Source of the DNA: Physcomitrium patens
Taxonomy: Eukaryota; Streptophyta; Bryopsida; Funariales; Funariaceae
Reading direction: 5' to 3'
Assembly (NCBI RefSeq): GCF_000002425.4
Contig: NC_037255.1
Coordinates: 24,889,389 to 24,953,388, forward strand
Length of the DNA stretch: 64,000 bases
The stretch's first letter is position 1. The number at the start of each line of letters is the position of its first letter. The notes below the pieces were generated by a model, which had not been told where the DNA came from, did not search any database, and saw only the letters and a list, made by a program, of their open reading frames with translations. A program made the translations under genes and the position numbers. Positions 37,601 through 51,219 of this stretch are shown piece by piece.

Positions 37601-40325
37601 GAGATTGGAGTATTGGTGAGGTCAAAGGATAATCAAGCATTCAAAATGTCCATAATGCATACAAAATGCTATCTTTTTTACATCCTCTCATGCAATAGGT
37701 GTTTGCCAATAGGTGCTCCAAAGATCCAATTTGTTAATAGTCGCACCTTAAAGTTAGTCAAGAAGATCATCCACACATAGAAGTAGATATGCATTTTTAA
37801 TAGTTTGCTTATTGAGGCCTTGATAGTTGATACAAAGGTGAAGTCCACCATCTTTTTTGGATGCAAAGAATATAGATGCTCTCCATGGTGATGTATTTTT
37901 TCAAATGCGGCCTTTCTTTAAAAGTTCATCCAACATCCTCTACAGCTCTTCAAATTCTTTTGATACTAAGAAATAAATTGATCAACTTACTGGTTTGATT
38001 CTAAGCAATATTTCTATTTGGAAGAGGATACCTTGATCAGAAAGTATGCTACTAGGTAGGTCGGTTGGAAAGGCATCTTGATATTCTCATATGAATTTCT
38101 CTGCTCGTTCTATCACTTTGCATATCTTTTTTACTATTAGTGTAAGATTTGGAACCACTTTATATATCGGTTGCTCATGCTATATTTGCTTCTTCATGAA
38201 GGTCATCTCTACGAGTAAGTCTTTAGTTATAAATTATCTTTTTTCTTCACTTAATATAGAGCTGTGAAGAGTCACCTTGTATCTTCCATCTTTAAAAGAG
38301 ATTGTCCTTGCTACTCAATCAATTTGGTTATTTTCCTTCTCTAGCTAGAGATAACATCATACTTTAACTTTCTAACATTGATATCTCTCTTAAGTCATAG
38401 GTATCTATCAATCTCAAGTTTTCTTCTTCACATGTATTACTCAATATGTTCTCTCAGTCATTTGCAAGGTATATACATCCTCTCTTAATTGCCTTAAATT
38501 AAATTCAAAGCCAGTTTGTAATTTTAGTTGAGATGGAATTTTTTATAGAGCTACAATCTACAAGCACTCAATATGATTGTCCTCTTAGTAGTCATATTAG
38601 ATGTACCAATTGAGTCTTTTATAGCTAACCGAAGCCATGCCATTTGTTTCTAAGAGATAATAGCTATTCCCAATACTTATCCTCAGTGCCTTTATTGGAG
38701 AGCTCTATTTTTTTGCTTTAACTCATTATCGATTTGGTAAATTTTGAGACTATGAACCTACTTTATCTTACTGATGCTTGAATTTTGACATTTTGAATAA
38801 CCTCCAATCTGATGGCTTGGCTCTTGGCAATAGAAATACAATCTCTTTTGTATCAATATTTGTTGTCTTTGTGATATCAATGATCCTTTTAGGGCATCAA
38901 TCTTTATTGGTATTGGTTGTTGTGCCATAATATTAAATAGCAATATAAGACTTTGTGCTACAGGTCATATTCCACGAGTTCTAAAATCTATAGTATTGAT
39001 CTTCTTTGCAATCCAAATTATCTCTTTGAATGTTTGTGGATTTCTTATCTCTACCTCTCACTAGATCTCAAGTTTCAAACCTCGTAGGAATTGATCGATC
39101 ATCTCTGCATCCAAAACATTGACAATTTAGAGATATAGGGATTTGAATTAAGAGACATAATCTTGCATTGACCTAGTTTATATAAGATTTATTATATGCT
39201 ATCTTTTTCGCATTAATGGGCCAAAATTAATTCCTAAACTTGGTCTCAAATTCCTTCTAAGCACAAAATCTCTCTTGAGCTCTATAGCTTTGAACTCGAT
39301 ATCACCACCAAATAATTGCTGCATCTCTCAAATAACTAGCTATATATATAATTCCTTCAATGATATTTGTCTCAAATACTTGGAGGTATTGTCGCATGTT
39401 GAAGAGCCATTGACATACATCTTCTTGTCTTGAAGTCCTAGAGTATGTACTAGGCTTACTCAATTTCAATCTAGCTGATGTCGACTCTCTTATCGTTGAA
39501 GCTTCTATTTATCCTTGCAAAGTAGTTATTTGGCCTAAGAGGTGTTGTATTTGAGCCTCCATCTGAGATTACTTTGTCATATCTCTCATATTATAATTTC
39601 TTTGCTAGACTCTACTATTGTAATACCTTTTCATCTCTCGATTGAATTTTTAAGAATAGCTTATAATAGCCTCAATACAATATCAGTGTGACTACAACAA
39701 CTAATCTTAGACTAAATAATGACTATTGATATGCTACTAAAAGTAAACAATCTAACACTTGCTTCGATACTAATGAAACATGGCTACACTATCTCAAAAT
39801 CCTAAAATCCTTCCAATCCACAACAACACAAGACCTTGTCACAAAATAAAACAAAACAAACCAAAATAAAATTGAATAGGATTAAAATGAATAGGACATA
39901 AAAGAAAAAAATAAGAAAATAAAAATAGAACAAAAAAAATCTAAATAAAAAGATATAGAACCAAACTTTACTAAAAAAAAGGGTACAAGTCCATACTTGA
40001 CCAGATGCCCCAAAAGGCCTATATTAGTCCTATTATATCTTATCCCATTATTCTAGACTTTTTAGAAATATTCTTAGATAGTAGATTCCACCTACATAAT
40101 CCCCCTAAACCTTTTCTAGAAGGTTCCATGGTAGGTCTCATGTAAATAACCGCCCTAAGTTTTTTCTAGAAGATTCTATGGTAGACCTTATCTAAATAAT
40201 CACCCTAAATTCTTTTTAGAATGTTTCATGATGGGTCCTACTTGGTCCACTAACTTAACCTCAATTCTAGAAATTTCTATGGTTCTAACTATCTATACAA
40301 TTGTCTTACATATACTTTGTTATAA
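34640..40325 (-). mobile_element. Gypsy family B chromovirus with both LTRs, broken
   Basis: LTRs are 39,774-40,325 (5') and 34,641-35,191 (3'), about 550 bp each. A primer-binding-site-like motif lies at 39,762-39,773, and a purine-rich tract (AGAGAGGGA on the minus strand) precedes the 3' LTR at 35,200-35,210. Leftward from 39,700: gag (39,650-38,950), CCHC-like knuckle (near 38,800-38,840), protease (38,600-38,250), reverse transcriptase (38,000-37,250), RNase H (37,200-36,800), integrase (36,600-35,700) and a chromodomain-like segment (35,390-35,250). It is the most complete family B copy and shows the order that is interrupted at 17,737-24,440. It has many breaks and is a fossil. It sits at the outer end of the 5' LTR of the neighbouring family A element. 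Confidence 0.8.
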
Positions 40326-43300
40326 TATTTGTGAAAATTTGAAGTAAACCATTAACTATCAATATAATGATTGGATAATTCTTTTGCCATTGATAAAGCT
40401 TACTTATAATAACATAATACATTCTTTTAAGCAAAAAATATCTTTTTTTTTATTAATTATAATTATCATCCATGACTTGATGCTTTTAACTTTTTTTTAA
40501 ATTGATAATCTTGTGACAAAGGATTTGATATATCATTTATATGAACTACATATAATAATAAAGATGTTACTAAAAGAAGCTCAAGAATAACAAAAAAATA
40601 ACACTAATGCCTATCTCAAGGAACAAGCTTATTTCCATGTTGGTGATAATGTATGATTATTTTGTTATGATATTAAAACTATTTGCCTTTGTGACAAGTT
40701 GGATTACTATAGACTTGAACTATTTCCTATTTTTGAACAAGTCAATCCAATTGCTTATTGATTACATCTACTAAAATCTATAAAAATCCATCTTGTATTT
40801 TAAATATCTCTTTTGAAGCCATATAAGACAATCAATATTCCAAAAAGAAGATAAATATGACTACCTATTATAAAAATAGATAATAATCAAGAATTTGAGG
40901 TAAAAGAAGTCTTAGACTTGAAGCAGTGTTAACTTAGGTTGAAATAGCTTATTTATTAGTACAGATAGGATATCAACAAACATATATAGGAGTTAGCAAA
41001 AAAATCTTATAAATGTAGTAGAAAAAATCAAAGCTTTTCAACAACAACATCCATAAAAAGTAAGATGAAGAATAACAAACTTTTTTTATAAAAAAATATA
41101 TAATTTAGAAAAGATTGTATTCTACCTTCTATCTTTGTTTGTAGTTTTTATGTAATTGTGGTGTTAAGAAGGAGGAGAACCAAAAATCAATAGATTCAAC
41201 TGAAAATCCATCATTTGCTAACTTATTAAATAAGACATTACAATTATCACAACCTTTAAGATGATATAATAAGGATGAAGACCTTCAAGAATGACATATT
41301 TTTCTTCAAATAGATGGCAAGATACCATACATTTGATATCACTACTTAAAAAGAGGGTCTTGATGTTTGGTAATTTTATTAGAAGTAGAAACAACTCCAG
41401 ATGATATTGTAAATATTTTCTTTGAAAAAATTTAAAAATATCTCTAGAATCATCAAATAATAGGGTGATCTTTTTATCTTATAATAGAATATTACCAATG
41501 ACTAAGAAGACTTGTTAGCTATCTATAAAGAAAATAAATATCAAAGTACATAACAAATATAATTTACTGCATCTTAAACTTCTTCAATATGTGATTGCTG
41601 CTTCTTATGGAACCTGTCGCTAGAAAGAGTGATAACGTCATTGCTATATATTTATTATAATTATTATCTAAATAATATAAATTGATATAAGTATATAAAA
41701 ATAGATTAATTTTATAATAACTTCTAATAAAGCTTCTTAAAAGCTTCATAGATGCTGCCTTGATTTTATATGTATTTGTAATTGATTAATAGGTTAGAAA
41801 CTTGGTCTACAAATTAACTAAGTGCCACACATGTTGATAACTTATAGAATAAGCTAATTATATGGTATTAATATAAAAAACTTGCCTTGTAAGTTAAAAT
41901 ATGTATCATATAAAATTAACATGTTTTGGAGGTCTTATAAAGCATTGTCATGTAGTTCTTAGGTAAATAGTATATTTAGAGGTAAAAGTGAAGTCTCTTC
42001 ATTCTTGCTAATTCTTTTCTTCCTTTTAGTCTAGTTTCAAGAAGTCTCTCATTTTCTTATCTTTTGACAATATTTATTCCAATTTTTTTATTATTTTGTC
42101 TTATTTCTTTTAAAAAGTTTGAATTTTTTATTTGTTTTTATTGAATTCTTGTTTTTAACAGTAAGTAAATTATTCCACTTCTTTTACTCTATTTTAAAGG
42201 TTAGAAACTATTTATCTTTAAATAAAGAATTTAATTTTCTAACACTATTTTTTTAAAGATAGTACATTATTCTTCTTTGTAGAAATTTTTATTTGATATT
42301 AGAGGTTTTTAATTATTTTCTTCTGATTTAATTTTTTATATTTGTTTGAATTATCTATAGAAGGAAAAATTATGGATGCTACTTTCAATAGAATTGAAAA
42401 TAGATTTGCAACTATTGCATATCTTCACAAGCTTATTAATACTCTTTGAATAGAAATTTCACATATTTCCAACATGAACCATAGAAGTATTATTTCTATG
42501 CATAGGGAAGAAATCAACAATGAAGTTTAAAGTCTATGCTAAAAAATTGAATAATTAAAAGAAGCAACTAAATCAAATTTACAAATAAGTTTGAGAAATT
42601 TTGCTACAATAAGAGTAAGAAAAGCAACGATAAGTATGCTTGAGGATTTTGATTAATCAAGATTAAGGTTTTGAGGATTTTTAAAAGAAGTAAAGTTCTA
42701 TTTAAGATTGCATTCTTTTCAATATCTTAATAGATTTACTCAAGTTGGATTCATAAGAATTTTTTTTTTAGAAGTATTCTATATTGATTTGCACCTTTGA
42801 TGGAAAATGATTCACAACTCCTCTATGATTTGAATTCATTTTTAAAAGTTTTCATGGTTACATTTGCAAAAAAGGATTGAGAAAAGATAGCACAGACCAA
42901 TTAATATTTCTATGATAAGAATCATATTCAACCACCATATATGCTACTAAATTCCAAAATCTTCTTTACAATGTGGATTGAAAAGACAAAGCCCTTATCA
43001 ATCAATTTCAATATGGATTAAAAGATAGTATCAAAGAGTTATTGTTGACAACATCGAGAATAGATTTATTGAAGTAATTTATTACTCTAGCCATTGTATA
43101 CAACAATTGTCTTTTTAGAAGATGCTAAAAAGAAGATTTAATTTGAAAGATACAAAGGAAGCCATAGTGATACCTTATAAGTTTTTGGAAGCTTATTTTT
43201 CTAGGCCAAAGCGTATGTAAATTAATATAGTACATTTTAAACCTCTTATCAAACAAAAAAAGACTTGTCATCAAAAATATTTATACCTATATTATAGAGA

Positions 43301-45190
43301 ATCCAAGCATAATGCTCAACATTATTAAAAAAATAATGCAATTACAAAATAAAGAACATGATTGCTAAAAAGAATGATATGTCAAAAACAAGTTTTTTCA
43401 ACTACAATAGGAACATATGATTGAAATCTTATATAATACTTAATAAAGGATATATTCTTTCCTCAGATCTTTTACCTTGTTTCATAATAGAAGTTTGTTT
43501 AGGACCAAAAATTTACAAAGTCTTATTTTTATTAGATTTAGGAGCTTTAGCTTGTTTTATAGATAAAAAATTTATCAAAAAATAAAAAATATCTTTAATT
43601 AAGAAAGCCAAATTTGTACATGTAGAAGTAATAAATAGTTGTTTGTTGTCTTTTGAAGATGTTATATATGAAATTATTTGTTTAGATGTAGTAATTAGTA
43701 TTTATAATAACTTAATAATATTTAATGTGATTAGATTTTCTTCTAATTCAATTATTTAAGGATTATCATGGATAAAAAAATATAATTTTTAAATAAAGTG
43801 GATTTCTTGTAATCTTGATTTTTTCCGTAATTTTGTCCAAAATTTTGCTAAGCAAGTAGAAATCTAAAAGATCAACTCATTCAAATTTTTATTAATAGGT
43901 GCAAAAGCTTTTATACATGCTGCAAAAAAAAATCAAGTTTTGCTATGTACGCCATAATTATTGTTGATAGAAAAAAGATTTCAAGTAGCATTCCAAGCCA
44001 ATACTAAGATTATTAAGATGATTTGAAAAAGAACATGTAGATATTCTTTCAAAATATCATCCTTATGATTGTTCTATCGATCTTCAACATGAAGCTCAAC
44101 TACCATTTTGACCAATCAATAGCCTATGACAAAATAAGTTGGCTACATTTAAGGAATATATTGATGGAAATTTGGCTAAGAACTTTATTTGCCATTCTAA
44201 ATCTCTAACCTAATCTCCGATCTTATTTGTGAAGAAAAAATAGATTTTTGCAAATGTAAATAGATTATCAAAAATTCAACAAGATTTCTATTAAAAATAG
44301 GTATCATCTATCTTTGATTTTAAGACTTCTTGATCAATTCAATTAAACAAAGATCTATTTCAGAATAGATCTACAATAAGCATATAACTTGGTATGTATT
44401 TAAAAAAGAGATGAATAGAAAACTATGTTTCAAATCACATATGGATATTTTGAGTATAATATCATATTTTTTGGACTCACAAATATACTTGTTACTTTTC
44501 AACATCTAATAAATAATGTCTTTTGTGAATTTCTTGATAATTTTGTTATTTTTTATTTAGATGACATCTCAATCTATTTTAAAAATAAAAAAGAGCATAA
44601 AATTTATATTTTTTATATATTAAAAAAACTAAAAGATATAAGATTATGTACCAAGATGAAAAAGTATATATTTCATACTATTCAAGTTGATTTTTTAGAA
44701 TATATTATTTCAAATGATAGTCTTATAATACATTCTAAGAAGATTCAAATTATTATGGATTAGAAGCTATCAAAAATAGTCTGATATGTGTAATATTTTT
44801 TAAAATTTGCCAATTATTATTGAATCTATATGAAGAACTTCTTTAAAATTGTGATTCTTCTTATATACTTGACATATAAAGACAAATTTGAATAGATCAA
44901 AGAAATTGAAGTATATTTTGAAGCTTTGAAGATAGCATTTATTTTTGCACCAATCTTGTATTGTGTAGACTATTTGAAGGCATTCTTCATACAAATAGAT
45001 GCATCAAACTTTTTTATAGGTTTTTTTTTGTCATAAATAGAAGTAGATAACAAAGTCTACAAAGTAGCTTTTCATTTCAAAAAAATTGTAGCAATAAAAA
45101 TTAACTACAAGATCTACAATAAAAAAGCTTTTAATAATTATGGAGTCTTTTCAAGAATAGTATCATTATCTAAAAGGTACTTTTATTTCA

Positions 45191-45194
<4 letters not shown>

Positions 45195-45232
<38 letters not shown>
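45195..45232. repeat. (AT)n microsatellite
   Basis: An AT run inside the RNase H region of the family A element at 41,630-48,085. Confidence 0.9.
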
Positions 45233-45234
<2 letters not shown>

Positions 45235-46066
45235 CAAGAATCTTGACTATTTCATGTTGGTATATGATTTAAATCATTGGATTTATGTGGAGCATGTTTT
45301 TATCAAGATTTGATTTCAAGATCACTTATTGAGTCAAAAAACAACAAAGTTTGACAAATTTTCTTTTCAAATGTTTTTATTTTATACCAAAAGAAAAAAA
45401 ATGTAACTTTTGATCAATAAAGAATGATTTTCTTGAAGTTGGAGTATTTTCATCTTCAAGCAATGAAATCAACATTGACTATTGATTCAACTTTTGTTAA
45501 GCAAATTCAATCAAATATGTTCTTTGATCTTCTTATTGATGATATCAAAAATACTTCTTCTAAGTTTCATGATACTTTTAAGTTTGAGTTAAAAAAAAAC
45601 CTACTTAATTTCAAAGGTCACATATATGTTCCAGAAGAATAAGTATATTTATATATTCTTCAAGTATGCTACAATTGTTGAGCGGTAGGAATTTTAGATA
45701 TAACAAGACTTAGGAGCTTATATCCAAATATATTACATAGTTATAAATATAGAAGGTTGTGAAAGACTTTATACAGTCATGTGATATTTGTTTAAGATTA
45801 AAAACTCCTTGTTATCAATCATATAGACTTCTTCAACTATTCCATATATCAAAACAACCATTGTCTTCTATTTCTATAGAATTTATTACAGATCTTTTAA
45901 GTTCAAGTTTATATGACTTTATATTCATGATTATAGATCACTTTATCAATATGATATATTTTGTACCATGTACAAATTCTATTTTAGGTAAAAAATAGCA
46001 AAGTTTTTTTTGACAATATTTATCACTATTAAAACATGTCAAAGGATATTATATTGGATGGAGGGA

Positions 46067-47232
46067 TGTAAGTTCTACTAATACATCTTAATTGGTGGAT
46101 TGATTAAAAGTATAGTTTTAAGTCATTTTATTATATAAATATTAAGATTATTTTTTTGATTATTTAATTATTTATTAGAATTTAAAAGTATTTATAAGTT
46201 ATAAAAGTCTTATTAGAAGAAAAATCATAAAAATAGAGTCTTAATAAGTCTTAGAGGCAATTATCTTAGTTAGTTTAGTATTTTACATATTATTAAGTAT
46301 TAAGGATTAGTTATTGAGACCAATGTCTTCATTGGCATCCTATCTATATTTATTAATTATAAAAATACTATCAATGATTAATTAATATCATTGTGAGAAT
46401 TTCATGTCTATTTAGTTAATTATATAAAAAATAATATTTTTAATAGATATAAATTTATTTTATTATTATAAAAAATCACCAAGATAGAAAAATATATTCT
46501 AAAATAGGTATAATTAATATAAAAATATAATATATTTTTTTTAAATATATTTAGAATTTATTTAGAAATTTTTAGAAATTTTTATAGAAGATTTGAAGAC
46601 CTTGGTAAAATTGGGTTTTATCACCTTGGGAGCTATTATGAAGAAATAAAGCAAGATTTGAAGGCCATACAAGGTTCTTAGGCTAACTAGATGTTTTTAA
46701 ACTCTAAAGAGAAGTCAAAAAAAAATTTAAAAAAAGAATTTTACTAATAAAAAATAGGAGGACCAGTAGTCACACTAGTCCTTGTAGAAATGGAGGTGTA
46801 GAAGTCTCATATGGGTTGTAGCACCTTGGATATATGTAGGAAGATAAGACTAAGGCCTTTTGGCCTTTCTTAACAATCAATATATATTACTTGTGAGCCT
46901 TGGTGAAGCTCGAATTTTTAATTTCTTAAAATAAATTATCTTTGAGATAAAAATTATTCACTTAATTTTTTTCTTATTTACCTTTTGTATTTAATCTAAT
47001 ATAATTTATTCATAATAACTTTTATTTATATGTTTTTTATGTCATTAAAAAAACAAAAGAATGATCCATATAAAAAAATAATAATAATAATTTTTTACTA
47101 GATAAAAATCTAATAAAAAAATTATGACTAATTTTATAGTGTATAATTGCTTGATTACATTTGTTCACTTATTTGTATTGTTCTTCTTTTTTTTCTTATT
47201 CTTGCTACTTCTACTTCACACTACTAATTACA
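46067..47232 (+). mobile_element. Solo LTR of an unnamed family (D), 1,166 bp
   Basis: The block interrupts integrase of the surrounding family A element. It begins TGTAAGTT and ends AATTACA, with short inverted ends (TGTAA/TTACA). The flanks are AGGGA on the left and AGAAA on the right, which fit a 5-bp duplication. No internal region is present. Within it, 46,590-46,930 is less AT-rich and contains aaggccttttggcctttctt and gtgagccttggtgaagctc, like a promoter-leader part. It resembles none of the other LTRs here. Confidence 0.65.
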
Positions 47233-48308
47233 AGAAACTCTTGGTTGATGTCATTTTGTAATTTGGATGAAGGGAGAAATTTATCTTCACAAGGGACATA
47301 ATTTGTATCAAGATTTTGAAATAGATAATAATATAGAATTTGAAGTAGAAAAAGTCTTGGATTCAAAGCGACTCTAAAATAGATTTAAATATCTTATTTA
47401 TTGGTACATATATGATATTAGTGAAATTACATAGGAGCCATCAAAGAATCTTACAAATGCACCAAAGATGATTGAGGCTTTTTATCAATGACATCTATGA
47501 AAAGTAAGGTGAAGAAGAGCAAGATCCATGAAAGCTAATGATTGCTCTTTATAGAACTTGTTTCTAGAAGAAAAGATAATATTATAGACATACATATTTA
47601 TTCCAATAATTACCAATATGATTAGATGGAAGTAAATAAAAATAAATTATTTACATAATATCTTTTAATGAAGCTTCTTAAAAGCCTCATAAAATGGTTT
47701 TGACTTTATACATGTTTGTGATTAATTGATAACATATATTGGTAGCTTGTGAAATAAGCTTATTAAATAGTACATATATAAAAAAACTTATCTTATAACT
47801 TAAGATATGTTTCTTGTAAAGTCAACATGTGTTAGGGATCCTATAGAACATTGCCACATAGCTCCTATTTAGATAATATATATAGAAGCAAGAATGAAGC
47901 CTTCTTCACTTTTATTAATGCCTCTCTAGTCTTTAAACTTGTTTCAATATTTAATCTTTTGTTTTTTAAAAATAATCATTCTAATTTAATATTATATCAT
48001 CTTTGAGTGATTATATAGTCTTTTTGAATGATACAAGTGTGTCTTGATCTTTTAGTTCTTCAAGATTCATGTCTTTGATATAGCTTCAAACTCAATACTA
48101 CTCTTTTACAAGTTTGACTATGTCTGCAACCATGATATTTTTTGCACTAGTTTACAATTGCTTAATGCAATGACTATTCATTCTTTACATAGTCTATCTT
48201 ATGGCCTAAGCTTGAGCTATACTTCTACATTTAGTAATAATAATGTAAGTATTTTTTTTTATCTACATCCAATTGTTGCTCTTTAGTCTTTATTTGAGTT
48301 AGTGCAAT

Positions 48309-49786
48309 TCCTATATTATGTAAAGTCTTGCTAGAAAATGCATTGGATATTTGGCTATAGAAGATAAATTAGAAATTGCAACAACAAGGTCTTAATAATT
48401 CTAATAGAATCCTAAAAAAAATTTAATTAAATCTTAAGAATTATAATCAAATCTTAATCAAAATTTAATAGAAGTCTTAAAAAAATTATGAAACAAAAAA
48501 AAATGATAAATTAATCGTATATATATAAATTAATTTTAAAATCCTTAAGAAATAAAAAAATAAAAATATTAAAAATAGATTTTATTAAAAAATTATAAAT
48601 AATATTATAAATAAAAATATTAATAAATCCTAATTAATTCTTAAATAGATTCTAAAAAAAACTTAAATAAATCCTAATCAATTTATAGAAAAATTCTAAA
48701 GAAAATCTAAATAAAACTAAATTAAATCTTAGCTAAATTCCTATAGATGTTTTGAAATATCAGTAGCAATTAATTGAATTGCTAATTTCAATAAAATTTC
48801 TTTTTACATCTTAATCTTTAAGTAAAAAACAAGCATTCAAAGTTTTAGAAAAATAAAATTTATAAATTGGAAGATGGAGCTCTTAATACTTTCGGATGTC
48901 AATCATCTTTCTTCTCTAATCTAAATATTGATCTTTATACAATAATTACTCTTTGTTGAATTATTCAATTTTTTTCTAATTTAATAAAAGTGCAGATATC
49001 CAAGACAAAAGTTCTCTTACAAATGTTTGCTTTAATCAAACTAGTGGATTTCTTAACATCACAAAAAATCTCACTAATCCTAAAATTTAAATGTTTGAGG
49101 TCCTAATCCAATAAAATTCATGTATCTTTCATTCTAAATACTTGATTCACTTCAAATTTATAAAATATAATTTTAAAAAGCATAATAACAAACTTACAAA
49201 ATTTTACCTATGCATTTGCAACAATATCCACAAATTCTTCAAATATGTAATCTTTTTTTTTTTTTTTTTTTTCAAAATCCAAAATCTTTAAATATATTTC
49301 TATCTTTGAAAAGCTCTCAAAAACTTAGTATAAACCCAAATCACTTGAAACTAATGCTAAAACAACCATATTAAAGTTTTCTCTCAAATCTTGTTACTCA
49401 ATTAGCCAAAGAACTCTGAAATTGGCATAGGAGTGCGGCCTTATGCCTTAAAGTCTGATTTTGATCCTAGTTCACAACCAATCCTCTCCAAGTATAAATT
49501 CTTGGTTTCTCAAGATAATTTCTACTACAAATTACTCTTAATTCTCTTCATAAGATGCTCATATTATTTATTTTTCTAATCTACTTTGATTTGCCTTATT
49601 TATGGCCATACAATGTATGTAGAAGCATTCTTTACTTAAAGACAATATTAATAGTATAAGTTATTTCTACCTTCCTATTTTTTATCCATGTTTTGCTATT
49701 ATATCTTTCAACTAGGCTCTTTTATAATAGAACCCATATTTTATCTTTTATCATATAATTGTATTATAACACAATATCATTTGACT
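48309..49786 (-). mobile_element. Family C solo LTR, copy 4, minus strand
   Basis: Read on the minus strand it follows the same order as copy 3: TATTGTGTTATAATAC at the start, a gagcctagttgaaag block, the ccataaataaggcaaa block, and the closing agcaagactttacataata. The taggatttgattt array is more decayed here. It is 1.48 kb with no internal region. Bases 48,086-48,308 between it and the family A LTR hold nothing that I recognise. Confidence 0.6.
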
Positions 49787-51176
49787 TGTTTGTTCTAGCA
49801 AATAATATAATTTAAAATTATAACTTTTATATCCAAAATTCCAAAAGAATATATTTTGTATTTATTTTTTAATTCTAAAATCATTAATCTATTGAAATGT
49901 TTATGGATGTTAAAAGATATCATATCAATTGGGAAAAAAAATTAAAGGTCATAATTTTGCTAATTGTAACAAAACTAAAGAATTAGATAGAAGTTGATTT
50001 ATAAGTCAAAATTAATTCTTGCATAAATAATTTTAGAATATTCAAAATATTTTTATTATAAAAAGTCTTTTTAAAATCTTAAAATCTTAAAATCTTAAAA
50101 TTCCAATTATATAATCTTAACATACTTTACGCAAAAGTAAAGACAAATAATTTATTAATTCTTCATATTAAATATTAAAATTTTAAAAATATGTTAACAA
50201 AAAAAAGTAAAAATTTATGTTATAATTGTTTTGAAGTCTTTAATTAAAAAGATTCTATGTTGAAATATTTTATAAATCTATATTCATCTATTTAATAATA
50301 ATAAATATTATTAAAAATTATAAATTAAAAAAATAAAATGTCTCATATTACGAACTCTTATTAGCATAATAAACTATTAAAAAACACATTTATACAATAG
50401 ATGGTTATGAGATTTGTGAAAAAAAATATATTAAATTTTTAAAATATTTTTATCAATTATAGATTGAATGTTTAAGTTTAAATACTAAAGAGTTTTTATT
50501 TTTTTGAAAACCAAAAAATATCAAATCAAATGAAATATAATTGAATATCTTAAGAATATCTTAAGAGTGTCAAATATTTGTAAGGTAATTTGTAAAAAGT
50601 ATAAAAAATATTTAAAATGAGTGACTGAGGATTGCAATACAATAGAGAAAAAACTTAGGTTTTTATAGGATGTCTTTTTTGAATAGTATATGTACGTTTG
50701 CAACCAATGACAAGACTATATCTAATTATAAAAGACCATTGCAAATGAATATTTTTAAAAAAAAACTATAAATTTTTATGAATCAAAAAATAAACAAGAA
50801 AATCATAAATACATTTTTAGATATAAATAGGATTTAATTAGGATTTTTCAAAAATCAATAAAAGTGTGGTAAAACATGCTACTATCTACTTCTTTGGTAT
50901 TTATATTTCAAATATAGTTTTAAAATCTGAACCTAATTTTTGGCAACTTAAAATTAACATGTTTTATAAAAAATAAAAAAAACAAAAGATCATATACTTG
51001 AAAGTATTATAAGGTGATCTTTTAGAAATCATCTTATATTACTAAGAACACTATAATAATTAAATTCATTTCAGGAATTAAAATATTAATAATAATTTAG
51101 AATTTTTAAATTCTTTTTATAATAGCTTAAAATGACATATTTAATAAACACTAGAAATATGAAAAGATATTGTGTG

Positions 51177-51178
51177 TA

Positions 51179-51218
<40 letters not shown>

Positions 51219-51219
51219 G
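51177..51219. repeat. (TA)n microsatellite
   Basis: A TA run with one interruption (ca) in otherwise featureless AT-rich DNA. Confidence 0.9.

Larger units (their letters stand above)
24640..42165 (+). mobile_element. Gypsy family A chromovirus, host of a nested insertion (27,724-40,326)
   Basis: The left part (24,640-27,723) holds gag from its middle onward, a knuckle near 25,090-25,160, protease (25,260-25,560), reverse transcriptase (25,780-26,560), RNase H and the start of integrase (27,160-27,723). The right part (40,327-41,629) resumes integrase at the very next bases and continues to a chromodomain-like end and a purine tract. The 3' LTR is 41,630-42,165. ATTTG occurs at both edges of the inserted DNA (27,719-27,723 and 40,327-40,331), a 5-bp target duplication. 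The 5' end is lost. It has many breaks and is older than the elements inside it. Confidence 0.7.
41630..48085 (+). mobile_element. Gypsy family A chromovirus sharing its 5' LTR with the element to the left
   Basis: The LTR at 41,630-42,165 ends one family A element and begins another. After it come a leader, gag (42,370-43,400, knuckle near 43,260-43,330), protease (43,440-43,720), reverse transcriptase (44,050-44,770; 44,425-44,763 contains FYLDDISIY, the catalytic-site pattern of the family), RNase H (44,780-45,420), integrase (45,600-46,060, resumed after a solo LTR) and a chromodomain-like end (47,330-47,500). The 3' LTR is about 47,577-48,085. Its tail is of subtype X, while the 5' LTR tail is closer to Y. 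It has many breaks and is old. Confidence 0.7.
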
